From the NCBI GenBank assembly GCA_009772935.1, contig WOUR01000035.1, positions 1 through 52,707 on the forward strand: a DNA stretch of 52,707 nt. Reading direction: 5' to 3'. The stretch is from Rhodospirillaceae bacterium. GTDB taxonomy: Bacteria; Pseudomonadota; Alphaproteobacteria; Reyranellales; Reyranellaceae. Positions within the stretch are counted from its first letter, which is position 1, and the number at the start of each line of letters is the position of its first letter. The translations under genes were made by a program, and so were the position numbers. The notes under the pieces were generated by a model. That model made no database searches and had not been told where the DNA came from. It was given only the letters and a program-made list of their open reading frames with translations. Shown one piece after another: positions 43,883 through 52,559 of this stretch.

Positions 43883-44371
43883 ATGAAACGCGCCATCGAA
43901 GTGGTGCGCGCCGGTCGCTGGCCGGCGTCCGAGCGCACCGACACCGTCACCCTGCTGTTCGACGACCGATACCGCCGCCGCCTGCGCATGCTGGGGGACG
44001 ACGGGCTCGACTTCCTGCTCGACCTGGTCGAACCCCTGGTTCTGCACACCGGCGACGGGCTGAAGCTGGAGGAGGGCGGTTTCGTCGAGGTGAAGGCCGC
44101 CGACGAGGATCTGGTCGAGGTGCGCGGACGCGACCCCGCGTCGTTCGCGCGGCTCGCCTGGCATCTCGGCAACCGTCACCTGCCGACACAGATCGACGCC
44201 GAACGCATCCTGATCCGCGACGATCACGTCATCGTCGACATGCTGAAGGGCCTCGGCGCCGAGGTGCGCAAGGTCCGCGCGCCTTTCGATCCCGAGGGCG
44301 GCGCTTACGGCCAGCACAATCACGATACCGGCCATCGGCACGGCGAGCTGCATGCTGAGCGTCATGGCTAG
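43883..44371 (+). CDS. ureE: Urease accessory protein UreE (nickel metallochaperone)
   Basis: Nickel-carrying chaperone of 162 aa that feeds nickel to UreG/apo-urease. The peptide-binding N-terminal domain contains DLVEPLVLHTGDGL. The metal-binding domain has the conserved AWHLGNRHLPTQID with interface histidines 94 and 99. The C-terminal tail is His-rich (GQHNHDTGHRHGELHAERH), a nickel store seen in some UreE proteins. It starts 2 nt after ure(BC), and its end overlaps the ureF start. Confidence 0.93.
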   Translation: MKRAIEVVRAGRWPASERTDTVTLLFDDRYRRRLRMLGDDGLDFLLDLVEPLVLHTGDGLKLEEGGFVEVKAADEDLVEVRGRDPASFARLAWHLGNRHLPTQIDAERILIRDDHVIVDMLKGLGAEVRKVRAPFDPEGGAYGQHNHDTGHRHGELHAERHG

Positions 44372-45059
44372 CACAATGGGAGGCGCCCCGCTGTACCGGT
44401 TGCTTGCCTGGCTTTCGCCGGCCTATCCGGTCGGTGCCTTCAGCTACAGCCACGGCGTCGAGACGGCGGTGGAAGAGGGACTGATTTGGGACCGCGCTTC
44501 GCTGGTGGCATGGCTCGACAGCGTCCTGCGGCGCGGCACGGGCGCGGTCGATGGAGCGTTGTTCGCGGCCGGCTGGCGGGCGGCCCACGAGGCCGACTGG
44601 TCCTCCTTCGACGCCGTCGCCGAGCTCGCCGCGGCCTGGCGCGGGACATCGGAAATGGCGCTGGAATCGCGTCAGCAGGGCGGTTCGTTCCTGTCGATCA
44701 CACGAACCGCCTGGCCCCACGCCCTCCTCGACGAGGTGCATCGTCGCCTCGACGGCGAACTGGCCCTGCCGGTCGCAGTGGCGCTCGCGGCCGCGGTCCA
44801 CGGTATCGCGCTCGAACAGGCTCTGGCGGGCTATCTCCACGCCTTCACGGCCAACCTGATCTCCGCTGCCTTGCGCGCCGTGCCGCTCGGCCAGACCGAC
44901 GGCCAACTCGCCCTGGCTGCGCTCGAAGCTTCGGTCAACGATGCAACCCGGACTGCCATCGCTGTCGACTCCCTGGACGAGGTCGGGTCGGCGACACCGC
45001 TGCTCGACTGGTGTTCGCTCCGTCACGAAACGCAATACACACGGCTCTTTCGCTCATGA
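44352..45059 (+). CDS. ureF: Urease accessory protein UreF
   Basis: All-helical activation factor of about 231-235 aa that bridges UreD and UreG. LYRLLAWLSPAYPVGAFSYSHGVETAVEEG near the N-terminus is diagnostic, as are RGTSEMALESRQQGGSFL and YLHAFTANLISAALRAVPLGQTDGQ. Candidate starts are 44352, 44364 and 44376, all in frame and all overlapping or abutting ureE; the spacing does not decide. The stop overlaps the start of the DUF3995 gene (ATGA). Confidence 0.93.
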   Translation: MLSVMASTMGGAPLYRLLAWLSPAYPVGAFSYSHGVETAVEEGLIWDRASLVAWLDSVLRRGTGAVDGALFAAGWRAAHEADWSSFDAVAELAAAWRGTSEMALESRQQGGSFLSITRTAWPHALLDEVHRRLDGELALPVAVALAAAVHGIALEQALAGYLHAFTANLISAALRAVPLGQTDGQLALAALEASVNDATRTAIAVDSLDEVGSATPLLDWCSLRHETQYTRLFRS

Positions 45060-45484
45060 CCGCCCTGATGGCTCTTCTCCTGACGATCGGCGTCGGCGCC
45101 ATCGCCGTGGTCCATGTGATGTGGGGCCTGGGCAGCCATTGGCCGGAAGCCAGCGAGGAGGCCCTCGCGCGGAGCGTCGTCGGAGACGGGCGCCGCCGCA
45201 TGCCCCCCTCCTGGCAGTGCTTCGTCGTGGCGCTGGTTCTTGCCGTCATGGCGCTGTGGCCTTGGTACGTGCTGGGTTGTATCGCCGAACCGGCGGTGCT
45301 GGCCGGCACCTACATGATCGCCGGCATCTTCGTGGCGCGTGGGATCGCGGGCTTCAGCCATCGCTGGAAGTTGCATTTCACGACCGAACCGTTTGCCACG
45401 CGTAACCGGCGGTACTATTCGCCTTACTGCCTGTTGCTCGGCGTGGGATACATTGCCCTGGTGGCTGGAGAACTGGATAAATGA
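45056..45484 (+). CDS. DUF3995 family membrane protein inside the urease operon
   Basis: A 142-aa membrane protein with about four hydrophobic segments. [29 protein letters not shown] opens it and [21 protein letters not shown] closes it, the DUF3995 pattern. It is locked between ureF and ureG by ATGA overlaps at both ends, so it is certainly co-translated with the urease accessory genes. DUF3995 proteins have no assigned role, and I know of no standard urease operon with one here. Nickel or urea/ammonia movement, or an unrelated insertion, are possible. It carries His/Cys residues (VVHVMW, CFVV, HRWKLHF) but no nickel motif that I can name. Confidence 0.85.
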   Translation: MTALMALLLTIGVGAIAVVHVMWGLGSHWPEASEEALARSVVGDGRRRMPPSWQCFVVALVLAVMALWPWYVLGCIAEPAVLAGTYMIAGIFVARGIAGFSHRWKLHFTTEPFATRNRRYYSPYCLLLGVGYIALVAGELDK

Positions 45485-46104
45485 GTCTGCGTGGTCCGCT
45501 GAGGGTGGGCGTCGGTGGCCCCGTCGGGTCGGGCAAGACCGCCCTGGTCGAACGCCTGTGCAAGCGCATGCGCGACGCCTACGACATCGCCGTCGTCACC
45601 AACGACATCTATACGAAGGAAGACGCCGAGTTCCTCACGCGCGCCGGCGCACTGGCGCCCGAGCGCATCGTGGGCGTCGAGACCGGCGGCTGCCCCCATA
45701 CCGCGATTCGCGAGGATGCCTCCATCAACCTCGCCGCCGTTTCCGACATCGTGCGCAAGTGGCCGGATCTGGAGGTCATCTTCGTCGAATCCGGCGGCGA
45801 CAACCTCGCCGCCACGTTCTCGCCAGAGCTGGCCGATCTCACGATCTACGTGATCGACGTTTCGGCCGGCGAGAAGATCCCGCGCAAGGGCGGTCCGGGC
45901 ATCACCCGGTCCGACCTGCTGGTGATCAACAAGATCGACCTCGCGCCGCTGGTCGGTGCCAGTCTCGAAGTGATGGACCGGGACGCGCGCAGGATGCGCG
46001 GCCAGCGGCCTTTCATTTTCTCCAACCTCAAGGAGAATATGGGTCTGGAAGACATCGCGGCCTTCATCGTACGGCAGGGCGGCCTGCCGGCGCGGCTGAA
46101 CTAG
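45481..46104 (+). CDS. ureG: Urease accessory GTPase UreG
   Basis: SIMIBI-class GTPase of 207 aa that carries nickel into urease. P-loop GGPVGSGKT is at 12-20, the metal-binding Cys71-Pro72-His73 in [13 protein letters not shown], the switch region [18 protein letters not shown], and [11 protein letters not shown] for guanine specificity. It is a very conserved protein with no deviations. The start overlaps the DUF3995 stop; hupE/ureJ follows after 16 nt. Confidence 0.96.
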   Translation: MSLRGPLRVGVGGPVGSGKTALVERLCKRMRDAYDIAVVTNDIYTKEDAEFLTRAGALAPERIVGVETGGCPHTAIREDASINLAAVSDIVRKWPDLEVIFVESGGDNLAATFSPELADLTIYVIDVSAGEKIPRKGGPGITRSDLLVINKIDLAPLVGASLEVMDRDARRMRGQRPFIFSNLKENMGLEDIAAFIVRQGGLPARLN

Positions 46105-46120
46105 TGGACAGGAGTATTCA

Positions 46121-46693
46121 ATGACGATTGGGAAGATCCGCCTGGCGGCTCTGCTCGTTGTGGTGGCAACCCCGGTATTGGCCCATTCCGGACACCAGAC
46201 CTCGGGCTTCGCTCATCCCTTCACCGGCCTCGACCACCTGCTGGCGATGGTCGGCGTCGGTGTCTGGGCCTCGCTGCTGGCAGTGAAGCGCCCGGCTGCG
46301 GCCTATCTGGTGCCGGCTTCCTTCATCGCGATGATGTTTGTCGGGGCAGCTGCCGGATTCGCGGGCATTAAACTGCCTCTTGTGGAGGCGGGAATCGTTG
46401 CATCGGTGCTGCTGCTAGGCGCGCTCATCATGGCCGCCGTGCGTCTGCCGTCTGCCGTGGCCATCGCGATCGTGGGTTTGTTCGCGATCTTCCACGGCTA
46501 CGCTCACGCCGTCGAGGCGCCGACCAGCGGGACGGGTATGTACATCTTGGGCTTCGTTGCAGCGACCGCCGCGCTGCATGTTGCGGGTCTGGGGCTCGGC
46601 TGGGTTGCGCGCCGCGTGGTCGGCGACCTGGGATTGCGGGCGCTTGGCGGCGCGGTCGTGGCCGGCGGTGCGCTGGTCCTGATCGCCAACTAA
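46121..46693 (+). CDS. ureJ: HupE/UreJ family nickel permease-like protein
   Basis: Membrane protein of 190 aa, HupE/UreJ family, thought to admit nickel for urease or hydrogenase. The signal-like first segment ends in LAHSGHQTSGFAHPFTGLDHLLAMVGVGVWA, which carries the family motif HPxxGxDHxxxMxxVG. FAIFHGYAHAVEAP is the second conserved stretch. The His/Asp set is believed to handle the metal. It follows ureG and closes the urease cluster. A sigma-54 site before urtA lies 28 nt after its stop. Confidence 0.92.
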   Translation: MTIGKIRLAALLVVVATPVLAHSGHQTSGFAHPFTGLDHLLAMVGVGVWASLLAVKRPAAAYLVPASFIAMMFVGAAAGFAGIKLPLVEAGIVASVLLLGALIMAAVRLPSAVAIAIVGLFAIFHGYAHAVEAPTSGTGMYILGFVAATAALHVAGLGLGWVARRVVGDLGLRALGGAVVAGGALVLIAN

Positions 46694-46721
46694 CCCTTAT
46701 TCCAAGGGCGTCAGGCCGGTT

Positions 46722-46736
46722 TGGCACGACTTTCGC
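46722..46736 (+). promoter_or_regulatory. urtA: Sigma-54 (RpoN) promoter of the urt operon
   Basis: TTGGCACGACTTTCGCT matches YTGGCACG-N4-TTGCW with one mismatch (TCGC for TTGC), and GG (46723-46724) and GC (46735-46736) are exactly 10 nt apart. The start site would be near 46748, leaving a 38-nt leader with AAGGAGAGCGGG before urtA. Urea transporters are nitrogen-regulated in other bacteria, which fits. Confidence 0.75.
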
Positions 46737-46785
46737 TAACCTTGTTTTTTGGCGGGGAGATCCGTCGAAAGACAAGGAGAGCGGG

Positions 46786-48090
46786 ATGAAATTGGGAACA
46801 CTCATGCGGACGGGCCTCGTCGCCGCCGGCCTGGTGGCCAGCGCGGCGACCAGCGCGTTCGCGCAGGCGGGGGATACGATCAAGGTCGGCATCCTTCATT
46901 CGTTGTCGGGCACGATGGCGATCAGCGAGACGACCCTGAAGGACGTCGTGCTGATGATGGTCGAAGAGCAGAACAAGAAGGGCGGCTTGCTGGGCAAGAA
47001 GCTGGAGGCCGTGGTGGTCGACCCGGCGTCGAACTGGCCGCTGTTCGCCGAAAAGGCGCGCGAACTTCTGCAGAAGGAAAAGGTCGCCGTGGTGTTTGGC
47101 TGCTGGACTTCGGTCAGCCGCAAGTCGGTGTTGCCGGTGTTCGAGGAGCTGAACGGCATTCTCTTCTACCCGGTGCAGTACGAGGGCCAGGAGAGCCAGC
47201 GTAACGTGTTCTACACCGGCGCCGCCCCGAACCAGCAGGCGATCCCGGCCGTCGACTACCTGATGAGCAAGGACGGCGGCGACGTGAAGCGCTGGGTCCT
47301 GGCCGGCACCGACTACGTCTATCCGCGCACGACCAACAAGATCCTCGAAGCGTACCTCCTCCAGAAGGGCGTTCCGAAGGAAGACATCATGATCAACTAC
47401 ACGCCGTTCGGTCATTCCGACTGGCAGTCGATCGTGGCCGACATCAAGAAGTTCGGCTCGGCGGGCAAGAAGACCGCCGTCGTCTCGACGATCAACGGCG
47501 ACGCCAACGTTCCGTTCTACAAGGAACTCGGCAACCAGGGCATCAAGGCCAAGGACATCCCGGTCGTGGCCTTCTCGGTCGGCGAAGAAGAACTGGCCGG
47601 TATCGACACCAAGCCGCTGGTCGGCCATTTGGCGGCCTGGAACTACTTCCAGTCGGTCAAGGATCCGACGAACGCGGAGTTCATCAAGACCTGGCAGGCC
47701 TTCACCAAGAACCCGAAGCGCGTGACCAACGATCCGATGGAAGCCTCGGTGATCGGCTTCAGGATGTGGGTCGAGGCGGTCAAGAAGGCTGGCACGATCG
47801 ATCCGGACAAGGTGATCGACGCGCTCGTCGGCATCAAGGTCCCGAACCTGACGGGTGGGATCTCCGAGATGCTGCCGAACCATCACATCACCAAGCCGGT
47901 GCTGATCGGCGAGATCGAGGGCAATGGCCAGTTCGACGTGGTGTGGAAGACTCCCGGCCTCGTCCCGGGTGCCGCCTGGTCGCCGATCCTCGACGACTCC
48001 AAGAACCTGAAGGCCGATTGGACGAAGCCCGTGAACTGCGGAAACTTCGACACCGTCGCCAACAAGTGCATTGGCAAGGCGGCCAAGTAG
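46786..48090 (+). CDS. urtA: Urea ABC transporter substrate-binding protein
   Basis: Periplasmic urea-binding protein of 434 aa. The signal peptide MKLGTLMRTGLVAAGLVASA is followed by HSLSGTMAISETTLKDVVLM, NKKGGLLGKKLEAVVVDPASNWPLFAEKARELL, VFGCWTSVSRKSVLPVFEE and NGILFYPVQYEGQESQRNVFYTGAAPNQQ. These are specific to UrtA rather than branched-chain amino-acid binding proteins. Strong Shine-Dalgarno AAGGAGAG. It is the first gene of urtABCDE, and a partial terminator separates it from urtB. Confidence 0.96.
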   Translation: MKLGTLMRTGLVAAGLVASAATSAFAQAGDTIKVGILHSLSGTMAISETTLKDVVLMMVEEQNKKGGLLGKKLEAVVVDPASNWPLFAEKARELLQKEKVAVVFGCWTSVSRKSVLPVFEELNGILFYPVQYEGQESQRNVFYTGAAPNQQAIPAVDYLMSKDGGDVKRWVLAGTDYVYPRTTNKILEAYLLQKGVPKEDIMINYTPFGHSDWQSIVADIKKFGSAGKKTAVVSTINGDANVPFYKELGNQGIKAKDIPVVAFSVGEEELAGIDTKPLVGHLAAWNYFQSVKDPTNAEFIKTWQAFTKNPKRVTNDPMEASVIGFRMWVEAVKKAGTIDPDKVIDALVGIKVPNLTGGISEMLPNHHITKPVLIGEIEGNGQFDVVWKTPGLVPGAAWSPILDDSKNLKADWTKPVNCGNFDTVANKCIGKAAK

Positions 48091-48111
48091 CCGACGCGCA
48101 GGACTCATCGG

Positions 48112-48139
48112 ACGGGGCGACCTCCGGGTCGCCCCGTTT
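48112..48139 (+). terminator. Hairpin between urtA and urtB (attenuating terminator)
   Basis: ACGGGGCGACC (48112-48122) pairs with GGTCGCCCCGT (48127-48137) around TCCG, followed by a short TT(T)C. It lies 22 nt after urtA, in the only sizeable gap of the urt operon. Such hairpins commonly let the binding protein be made in excess over the permease while some transcription reads through. Confidence 0.7.
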
Positions 48140-48165
48140 CCATCTCCCGGGCCAGATAACAGCAC

Positions 48166-49779
48166 ATGCATTTCCTTCGACCGTTGTCGGTCCTGCTCTC
48201 GGTTCTGGCCTCGCTGGCGCTGGCCGGAACGGTCCTCGCGGCTGACCTCGCCACTCTCGTCGGCAATCTCACTTCCGGTGGCCTGAGCGAGCGCGAGGCG
48301 GCGATCACCGCGCTGGCCGCGTCGGGCGACGAGCGTGCGGCGCCGATCCTCGAAGCCTTGGGCGCCGGGCAGCTCTATACCCGTACGTCCGACAAGCTCG
48401 TGGTCATCGGCAAGACCGATGGCAACAGGCTGGCGCTGACCGAAGCGGTGTCCGGCAAGCCGGCCGGGAGTGCCGTCGAAGCCGACCTCGAACGGGTTCG
48501 GGTCAACAACCGTTTGCGCGGCACCATCGAAGCTGCCGTTGGTTCGCTGACCCTGATGAGCCCCAATGCCCGGGTCCGGCTGAATGCTGCCGATGCCCTC
48601 TTCAAGCGCCGCGATACCTCGGCTCTGGCGGCCCTCGACCAAGCACTCGCCGCCGAGAAGGATCCGCGCATCAAGCGCGCCATGAGCGAGGCGCGGGCCG
48701 CAATTGTTCTTGCAACGCCAGATTCTCCGCCGGCGCAGAAGCTCGCCGCCATCGCCGTGGTCCGCGATCGCGCCGATCGCGATTCTCTCGGCATCCTCAA
48801 GACGGTCGCCGCCGCCTCTGAAGGCGAAGTCAAGACGGCCGCCACGGCAGGCGCCGACTCGGTCGAGCAAACGCTGGCCGCCTGGCAGATGGCGCAGAAC
48901 GTCTGGTACGGCATCTCGCTCGGTTCCGTGCTGCTGCTGGCCGCCATCGGCCTCGCCATCACCTTCGGCACCATGGGCGTAATCAACATGGCCCATGGCG
49001 AGATGGTCATGCTGGGCGCCTACACGACCTTCGTCGTCCAGGAAGTCATCCGCACGTCGGCGCCGCATCTGTTCGACGTTTCGCTCGTCATCGCGCTGCC
49101 GCTCGCCTTCCTCGTCTCGGGCGCGATCGGCATTCTTATCGAACGCACCATCATCCGCTTCCTCTACGGCCGGCCGCTCGACACGCTGCTCGCGACCTGG
49201 GGATTGTCGCTTGTGCTGCAGCAGGCAGTGCGCTCGATCTTCGGCTCGTCCAACCGGGAAGTCGGGGCGCCGTCGTGGATGTCCGGCACCTTCCAACTCG
49301 GCCAACTCAACATCACCTATGGGCGGCTCTGGATCGTGGTCTTCGCGCTGGTCGTCTTCGTCGCGCTGATCCTGCTGCTGCGCAAGACGCCGCTGGGCCT
49401 CTACATGCGCGCCGTCACGCAAAATCGACCGATGGCCTCGGCCGTCGGCATCCGCACCCCGCGGGTCGACGCGCTGACCTTCGGTCTGGGCTCGGGCATC
49501 GCGGGCCTGGCCGGCGTGGCGCTCAGCCAGATCGACAATGTCAGCCCCAACCTTGGCCAGGGCTACATCATCGACTCCTTCATGGTCGTGGTGTTCGGCG
49601 GCGTCGGAAACCTGTTCGGCACCCTGATCGGCGCGATGACCCTGGGCGTCGTGAACAAGTTCCTGGAACCCTATGCCGGCGCCGTGCTGGGCAAGATCCT
49701 CGTCCTGGTCTTCATCATCATGTTCATCCAGCGACGCCCCCGCGGCCTGTTCGCGCTGAAGGGGCGGTCCGTCGAATGA
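48166..49779 (+). CDS. urtB: Urea ABC transporter permease UrtB
   Basis: Inner-membrane permease of 537 aa. The C-terminal half (about 240-537) is a LivH-type permease: GSVLLLAAIGLAITFGTMGVINMAHGEMVMLGAYT, LATWGLSLVLQQAVRSIFGSSNREVGAPSWM, and GLGSGIAGLAGVALSQIDNVSPNLGQGYIIDSFMVVVFGGVGNLFG. The N-terminal 230 residues begin with a signal peptide (MHFLRPLSVLLSVLASLALA) and continue as a helical, HEAT-like periplasmic region (SEREAAITALAASGDERAAPILEAL; RLNAADALFKRRDTSALAALD). This extension is usual for proteobacterial UrtB; its role is unknown. The stop overlaps the urtC start. Confidence 0.95.
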   Translation: MHFLRPLSVLLSVLASLALAGTVLAADLATLVGNLTSGGLSEREAAITALAASGDERAAPILEALGAGQLYTRTSDKLVVIGKTDGNRLALTEAVSGKPAGSAVEADLERVRVNNRLRGTIEAAVGSLTLMSPNARVRLNAADALFKRRDTSALAALDQALAAEKDPRIKRAMSEARAAIVLATPDSPPAQKLAAIAVVRDRADRDSLGILKTVAAASEGEVKTAATAGADSVEQTLAAWQMAQNVWYGISLGSVLLLAAIGLAITFGTMGVINMAHGEMVMLGAYTTFVVQEVIRTSAPHLFDVSLVIALPLAFLVSGAIGILIERTIIRFLYGRPLDTLLATWGLSLVLQQAVRSIFGSSNREVGAPSWMSGTFQLGQLNITYGRLWIVVFALVVFVALILLLRKTPLGLYMRAVTQNRPMASAVGIRTPRVDALTFGLGSGIAGLAGVALSQIDNVSPNLGQGYIIDSFMVVVFGGVGNLFGTLIGAMTLGVVNKFLEPYAGAVLGKILVLVFIIMFIQRRPRGLFALKGRSVE

Positions 49780-50894
49780 TCACGCGCTTTCTCTGGCAGG
49801 GCATGGACCGCAACCTGCGCCTCTGCGTTCTGCTCATCTTGGCCGTCGGCATCGCCCTGCCGCTGGCCAACCTGATCCTGGCGGCGACGAACCCGGCGCA
49901 CGTGCCGTCGTGGGTGCTGCAACTCTTCGGCAAGTATCTCTGCTATGCGCTGCTCGCGCTGGCGGTCGATCTGGTCTGGGGCTTTTGCGGCATCCTCTCG
50001 CTGGGCCACGGCGCCTTCTTCGCGCTGGGCGGCTACTGCATGGGCATGTATCTGATGCGCCAGATCGGCACTCGCGGCGTCTACGGCAATCCGATCCTGC
50101 CCGACTTCATGGTGTTCCTGAACTACAAGGAACTTCCCTGGTTCTGGCATGGCTTCGACCATTTCTGGTTCGCGGCCATCATGGTCGTGCTGGTGCCCAG
50201 CGTGCTCGCCTTCGCGCTGGGCTGGTTCGCCTTCCGTAGCCGCGTGACCGGTGTCTATCTGTCGATCATTACCCAGGCGATGACGTTCGCCCTGATGCTG
50301 GCCTTCTTCCGCAACGACATGGGCCTGGGCGGCAACAACGGCCTGACCGACTTCAAGGATATCCTCGGCTATTCGGTCCAGGCCAGCGAGACACGCGCCG
50401 TGCTGTTCTTCGCTTCGGCCGTCGCGCTTGCTCTCGGCCTCGTCATCTCGGCCGCGGTCGTCAGCTCGCGCTTCGGCAAGGCGCTCACGGCGGTGCGTGA
50501 CGCCGAAAGTCGCATGCGCTTCCTCGGGTATCGGGTCGAGGGCTTCAAGCTCTTCGTCTTCGTTCTGTCGGCGGCGATGGCGGGCGTCGCGGGCGCGCTC
50601 TATGTGCCGCAGGTCGGCATCATCAATCCCGGCGAATTCGCGCCGGGCAATTCCATTGAAGCCGTTCTTTGGGTAGCCGTCGGCGGTCGTGGTACACTGG
50701 TCGGCCCTATCATCGGCGCCGTCCTGGTGAACTTCGGCAAGACCTGGCTGACCGGCGCCCTGCCGGAAGTCTGGCTGTTCGCGCTGGGCGCGCTCTTCAT
50801 CGTCGTCACGCTGGTGCTGCCCAAGGGCATCGTTGGCTTGTGGGGCCAGATGAAGACTCGGTCCCAGAACCGCAAGGCGAGGGCGCCCGCATGA
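49776..50894 (+). CDS. urtC: Urea ABC transporter permease UrtC
   Basis: LivM-type permease of 372 aa with about eight to ten hydrophobic segments. KYLCYALLALAVDLVWGFCGILSLGHGAFFALGGYCMGMYLM, YLSIITQAMTFALMLAFFRNDMGLGGNNGLTDFKDILG and VGIINPGEFAPGNSIEAVLWVAVGGRGTLVGPIIGA are UrtC-specific rather than general LivM. The ATG at 49776 overlaps the urtB stop, and its own stop overlaps urtD (ATGA). It partners UrtB in the membrane. Confidence 0.95.
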   Translation: MITRFLWQGMDRNLRLCVLLILAVGIALPLANLILAATNPAHVPSWVLQLFGKYLCYALLALAVDLVWGFCGILSLGHGAFFALGGYCMGMYLMRQIGTRGVYGNPILPDFMVFLNYKELPWFWHGFDHFWFAAIMVVLVPSVLAFALGWFAFRSRVTGVYLSIITQAMTFALMLAFFRNDMGLGGNNGLTDFKDILGYSVQASETRAVLFFASAVALALGLVISAAVVSSRFGKALTAVRDAESRMRFLGYRVEGFKLFVFVLSAAMAGVAGALYVPQVGIINPGEFAPGNSIEAVLWVAVGGRGTLVGPIIGAVLVNFGKTWLTGALPEVWLFALGALFIVVTLVLPKGIVGLWGQMKTRSQNRKARAPA

Positions 50895-51652
50895 ACGCCC
50901 CGACCGTGAGGAGCACGTCCGCGCTGCTCTACCTGAGCGGCGTCACCGTGTCGTTCGACGGCTTCAGGGCCCTGAACAACCTGTCGCTACTGATCGAGCC
51001 TGGGGAGATGCGCGCCATCATCGGCCCCAACGGCGCTGGCAAGACCACCATGATGGATGTCGTCACTGGCAAGACGCGGCCCGACACCGGCGAGGTCGTG
51101 TTCGACGGTCAGGCCGATCTCACCAAGCTCGACGAGGCCAGCATCGCCACGCTCGGTATCGGCCGGAAATTCCAGAAGCCGACCGTGTTCGAGAGTCACA
51201 CGGTCCGCGACAATCTCCTGTTGGCGCTGGCCGGCTTGCGCAGCTGGTACAAGCTGCTGCTCGCCACGCCGACCCGGGAGGAAAACCAGCGCCTCGACCA
51301 AATCCTGTCGATCATCCGCATGGAAGCGCAGCAGCACATGCCGGCCGCCCGTCTCAGCCACGGCCAGAAGCAGTGGCTGGAGATCGGCATGCTGCTGGCC
51401 CAGGACCCCAAGCTGCTGCTGGTTGACGAGCCGGTGGCGGGCATGACCGACGTCGAGACAGAGACGACCGCGCAGGTGCTGCGGGAAATCAACAAGACAC
51501 ACTCGGTCGTGGTGGTCGAGCACGACATGAGCTTCGTACGTGCGCTCGGCGTCAAGGTGACGGTGCTGCATGAAGGCTCGATGCTGGCCGAGGGGACCCT
51601 CGACCAGGTGAGTGCCGACCCGCGCGTCGTCGAAGTGTATCTCGGGCGATGA
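50891..51652 (+). CDS. urtD: Urea ABC transporter ATP-binding protein UrtD
   Basis: LivG-type ATPase of 253 aa. Walker A GPNGAGKT (45-52), signature LSHGQKQWLEIGMLL, Walker B LLLVDEPVAGMTD, and the switch His in VVVEHDMSFV. TRPDTGEVVFDG, LGIGRKFQKPTVFESHTVRDNLLLAL are close to other UrtD proteins. LSHGQ instead of LSGGQ is the normal UrtD variant. Gene overlaps on both sides show tight coupling with urtC and urtE. Confidence 0.95.
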   Translation: MNAPTVRSTSALLYLSGVTVSFDGFRALNNLSLLIEPGEMRAIIGPNGAGKTTMMDVVTGKTRPDTGEVVFDGQADLTKLDEASIATLGIGRKFQKPTVFESHTVRDNLLLALAGLRSWYKLLLATPTREENQRLDQILSIIRMEAQQHMPAARLSHGQKQWLEIGMLLAQDPKLLLVDEPVAGMTDVETETTAQVLREINKTHSVVVVEHDMSFVRALGVKVTVLHEGSMLAEGTLDQVSADPRVVEVYLGR

Positions 51653-52350
51653 CGATGCTCTCAGTCCAGAATGTAAATCTTTACTACGGCGCCGCCCAGG
51701 CGCTGCGCAGCGTGTCCCTGTCGGCCACGATCGGTCGCGTAACCTGCCTTCTGGGCCGCAACGGCGTCGGCAAGACCAGCCTGCTGCGCGCCATCTCCGG
51801 CATGCAGTCGATCGCCTCCGGCACCATCTCGGTCGATGGCCAGGAAGTCTCGAAGCTGCCGCCCTACGAGCGCGCGCGTCGCGGCGTGGCGCTGGTGCCG
51901 CAGGGCCGCGAGATCTTCCCGCTGCTGACCGTGAAGGAAAACCTCGAGACCGGATTCGCACCGGTCAGCCGCGAGCACAAGAAGGTGCCGGACGAGGTGT
52001 TCGAACTCTTCCCGGTGCTGCAGTCGATGCTGAAGCGCCGCGGCGGCGATCTTTCTGGCGGCCAGCAGCAGCAACTGGCGATCGGCCGGGCGCTCACCAT
52101 GCGGCCCAAGCTCCTGCTGCTCGACGAGCCGACCGAAGGCATCCAGCCATCGGTCATCAAGGATATCGGCCGCGCCATCGTCTATCTGCGCCAGCGCGGC
52201 GACATGGCGATCGTGCTGGTCGAACAGTATCTCGACTTCGCGCACGAACTCGCCGACGACTTCGCCGTCATGGACCGCGGAGAAGTCGTGATGTCGGGAA
52301 CGCGTGAAACCTTCGACGTCGAGGCCGTGCGCAAGCACATGACGGTGTAG
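51649..52350 (+). CDS. urtE: Urea ABC transporter ATP-binding protein UrtE
   Basis: LivF-type ATPase of 233 aa. MLSVQNVNLYYGAAQALRSVSL opens the domain. Walker A GRNGVGKT is at 36-43, PQGREIFPLLTVKENLETGF follows, then the signature LSGGQQQQLAIGRAL, Walker B LLLLDEPTEGIQPSVI and VLVEQYLDFAHELADDFAVMDRGEVV. Last gene of urtABCDE; with UrtD it powers urea uptake for the adjacent urease. The start overlaps urtD by 4 nt. About 210 nt without a recognisable gene follow. Confidence 0.95.
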   Translation: MTMLSVQNVNLYYGAAQALRSVSLSATIGRVTCLLGRNGVGKTSLLRAISGMQSIASGTISVDGQEVSKLPPYERARRGVALVPQGREIFPLLTVKENLETGFAPVSREHKKVPDEVFELFPVLQSMLKRRGGDLSGGQQQQLAIGRALTMRPKLLLLDEPTEGIQPSVIKDIGRAIVYLRQRGDMAIVLVEQYLDFAHELADDFAVMDRGEVVMSGTRETFDVEAVRKHMTV

Positions 52351-52559
52351 GAATTCCGTGGTCTCTCCACTTCATCCCCGGTGGTCGGCGTCACGCGGAG
52401 ACCGAGAGCAAAGGGACGGGACGCTGCGCTCGATTGGGGACCTCGCGCCCCAGCCTTTGCACCAGCACCATCGAGAGCCAAGGACGATCGGCATCCGGCA
52501 TGTGAGAAACGGCGCGCGGATCAGTGCTCAACGATCGCCAGGTGTTTCGCCGAGGTAGA
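52351..52559. other. Intergenic region after urtE
   Basis: About 210 nt between the convergent urtE and cupin genes. I see no credible ORF and no strong terminator. GGTCTCTCCACT near 52361 repeats a 12-mer of the inverted repeat at 2.4 kb, which may be a remnant of the same element. Confidence 0.4.

Noticed and set aside
46711..49422. A 903-codon open frame on the minus strand opposite urtA/urtB
   Set aside because: Same GC-bias shadow; low-complexity Arg/Asp/His composition, no start context, and clear urt genes on the other strand.
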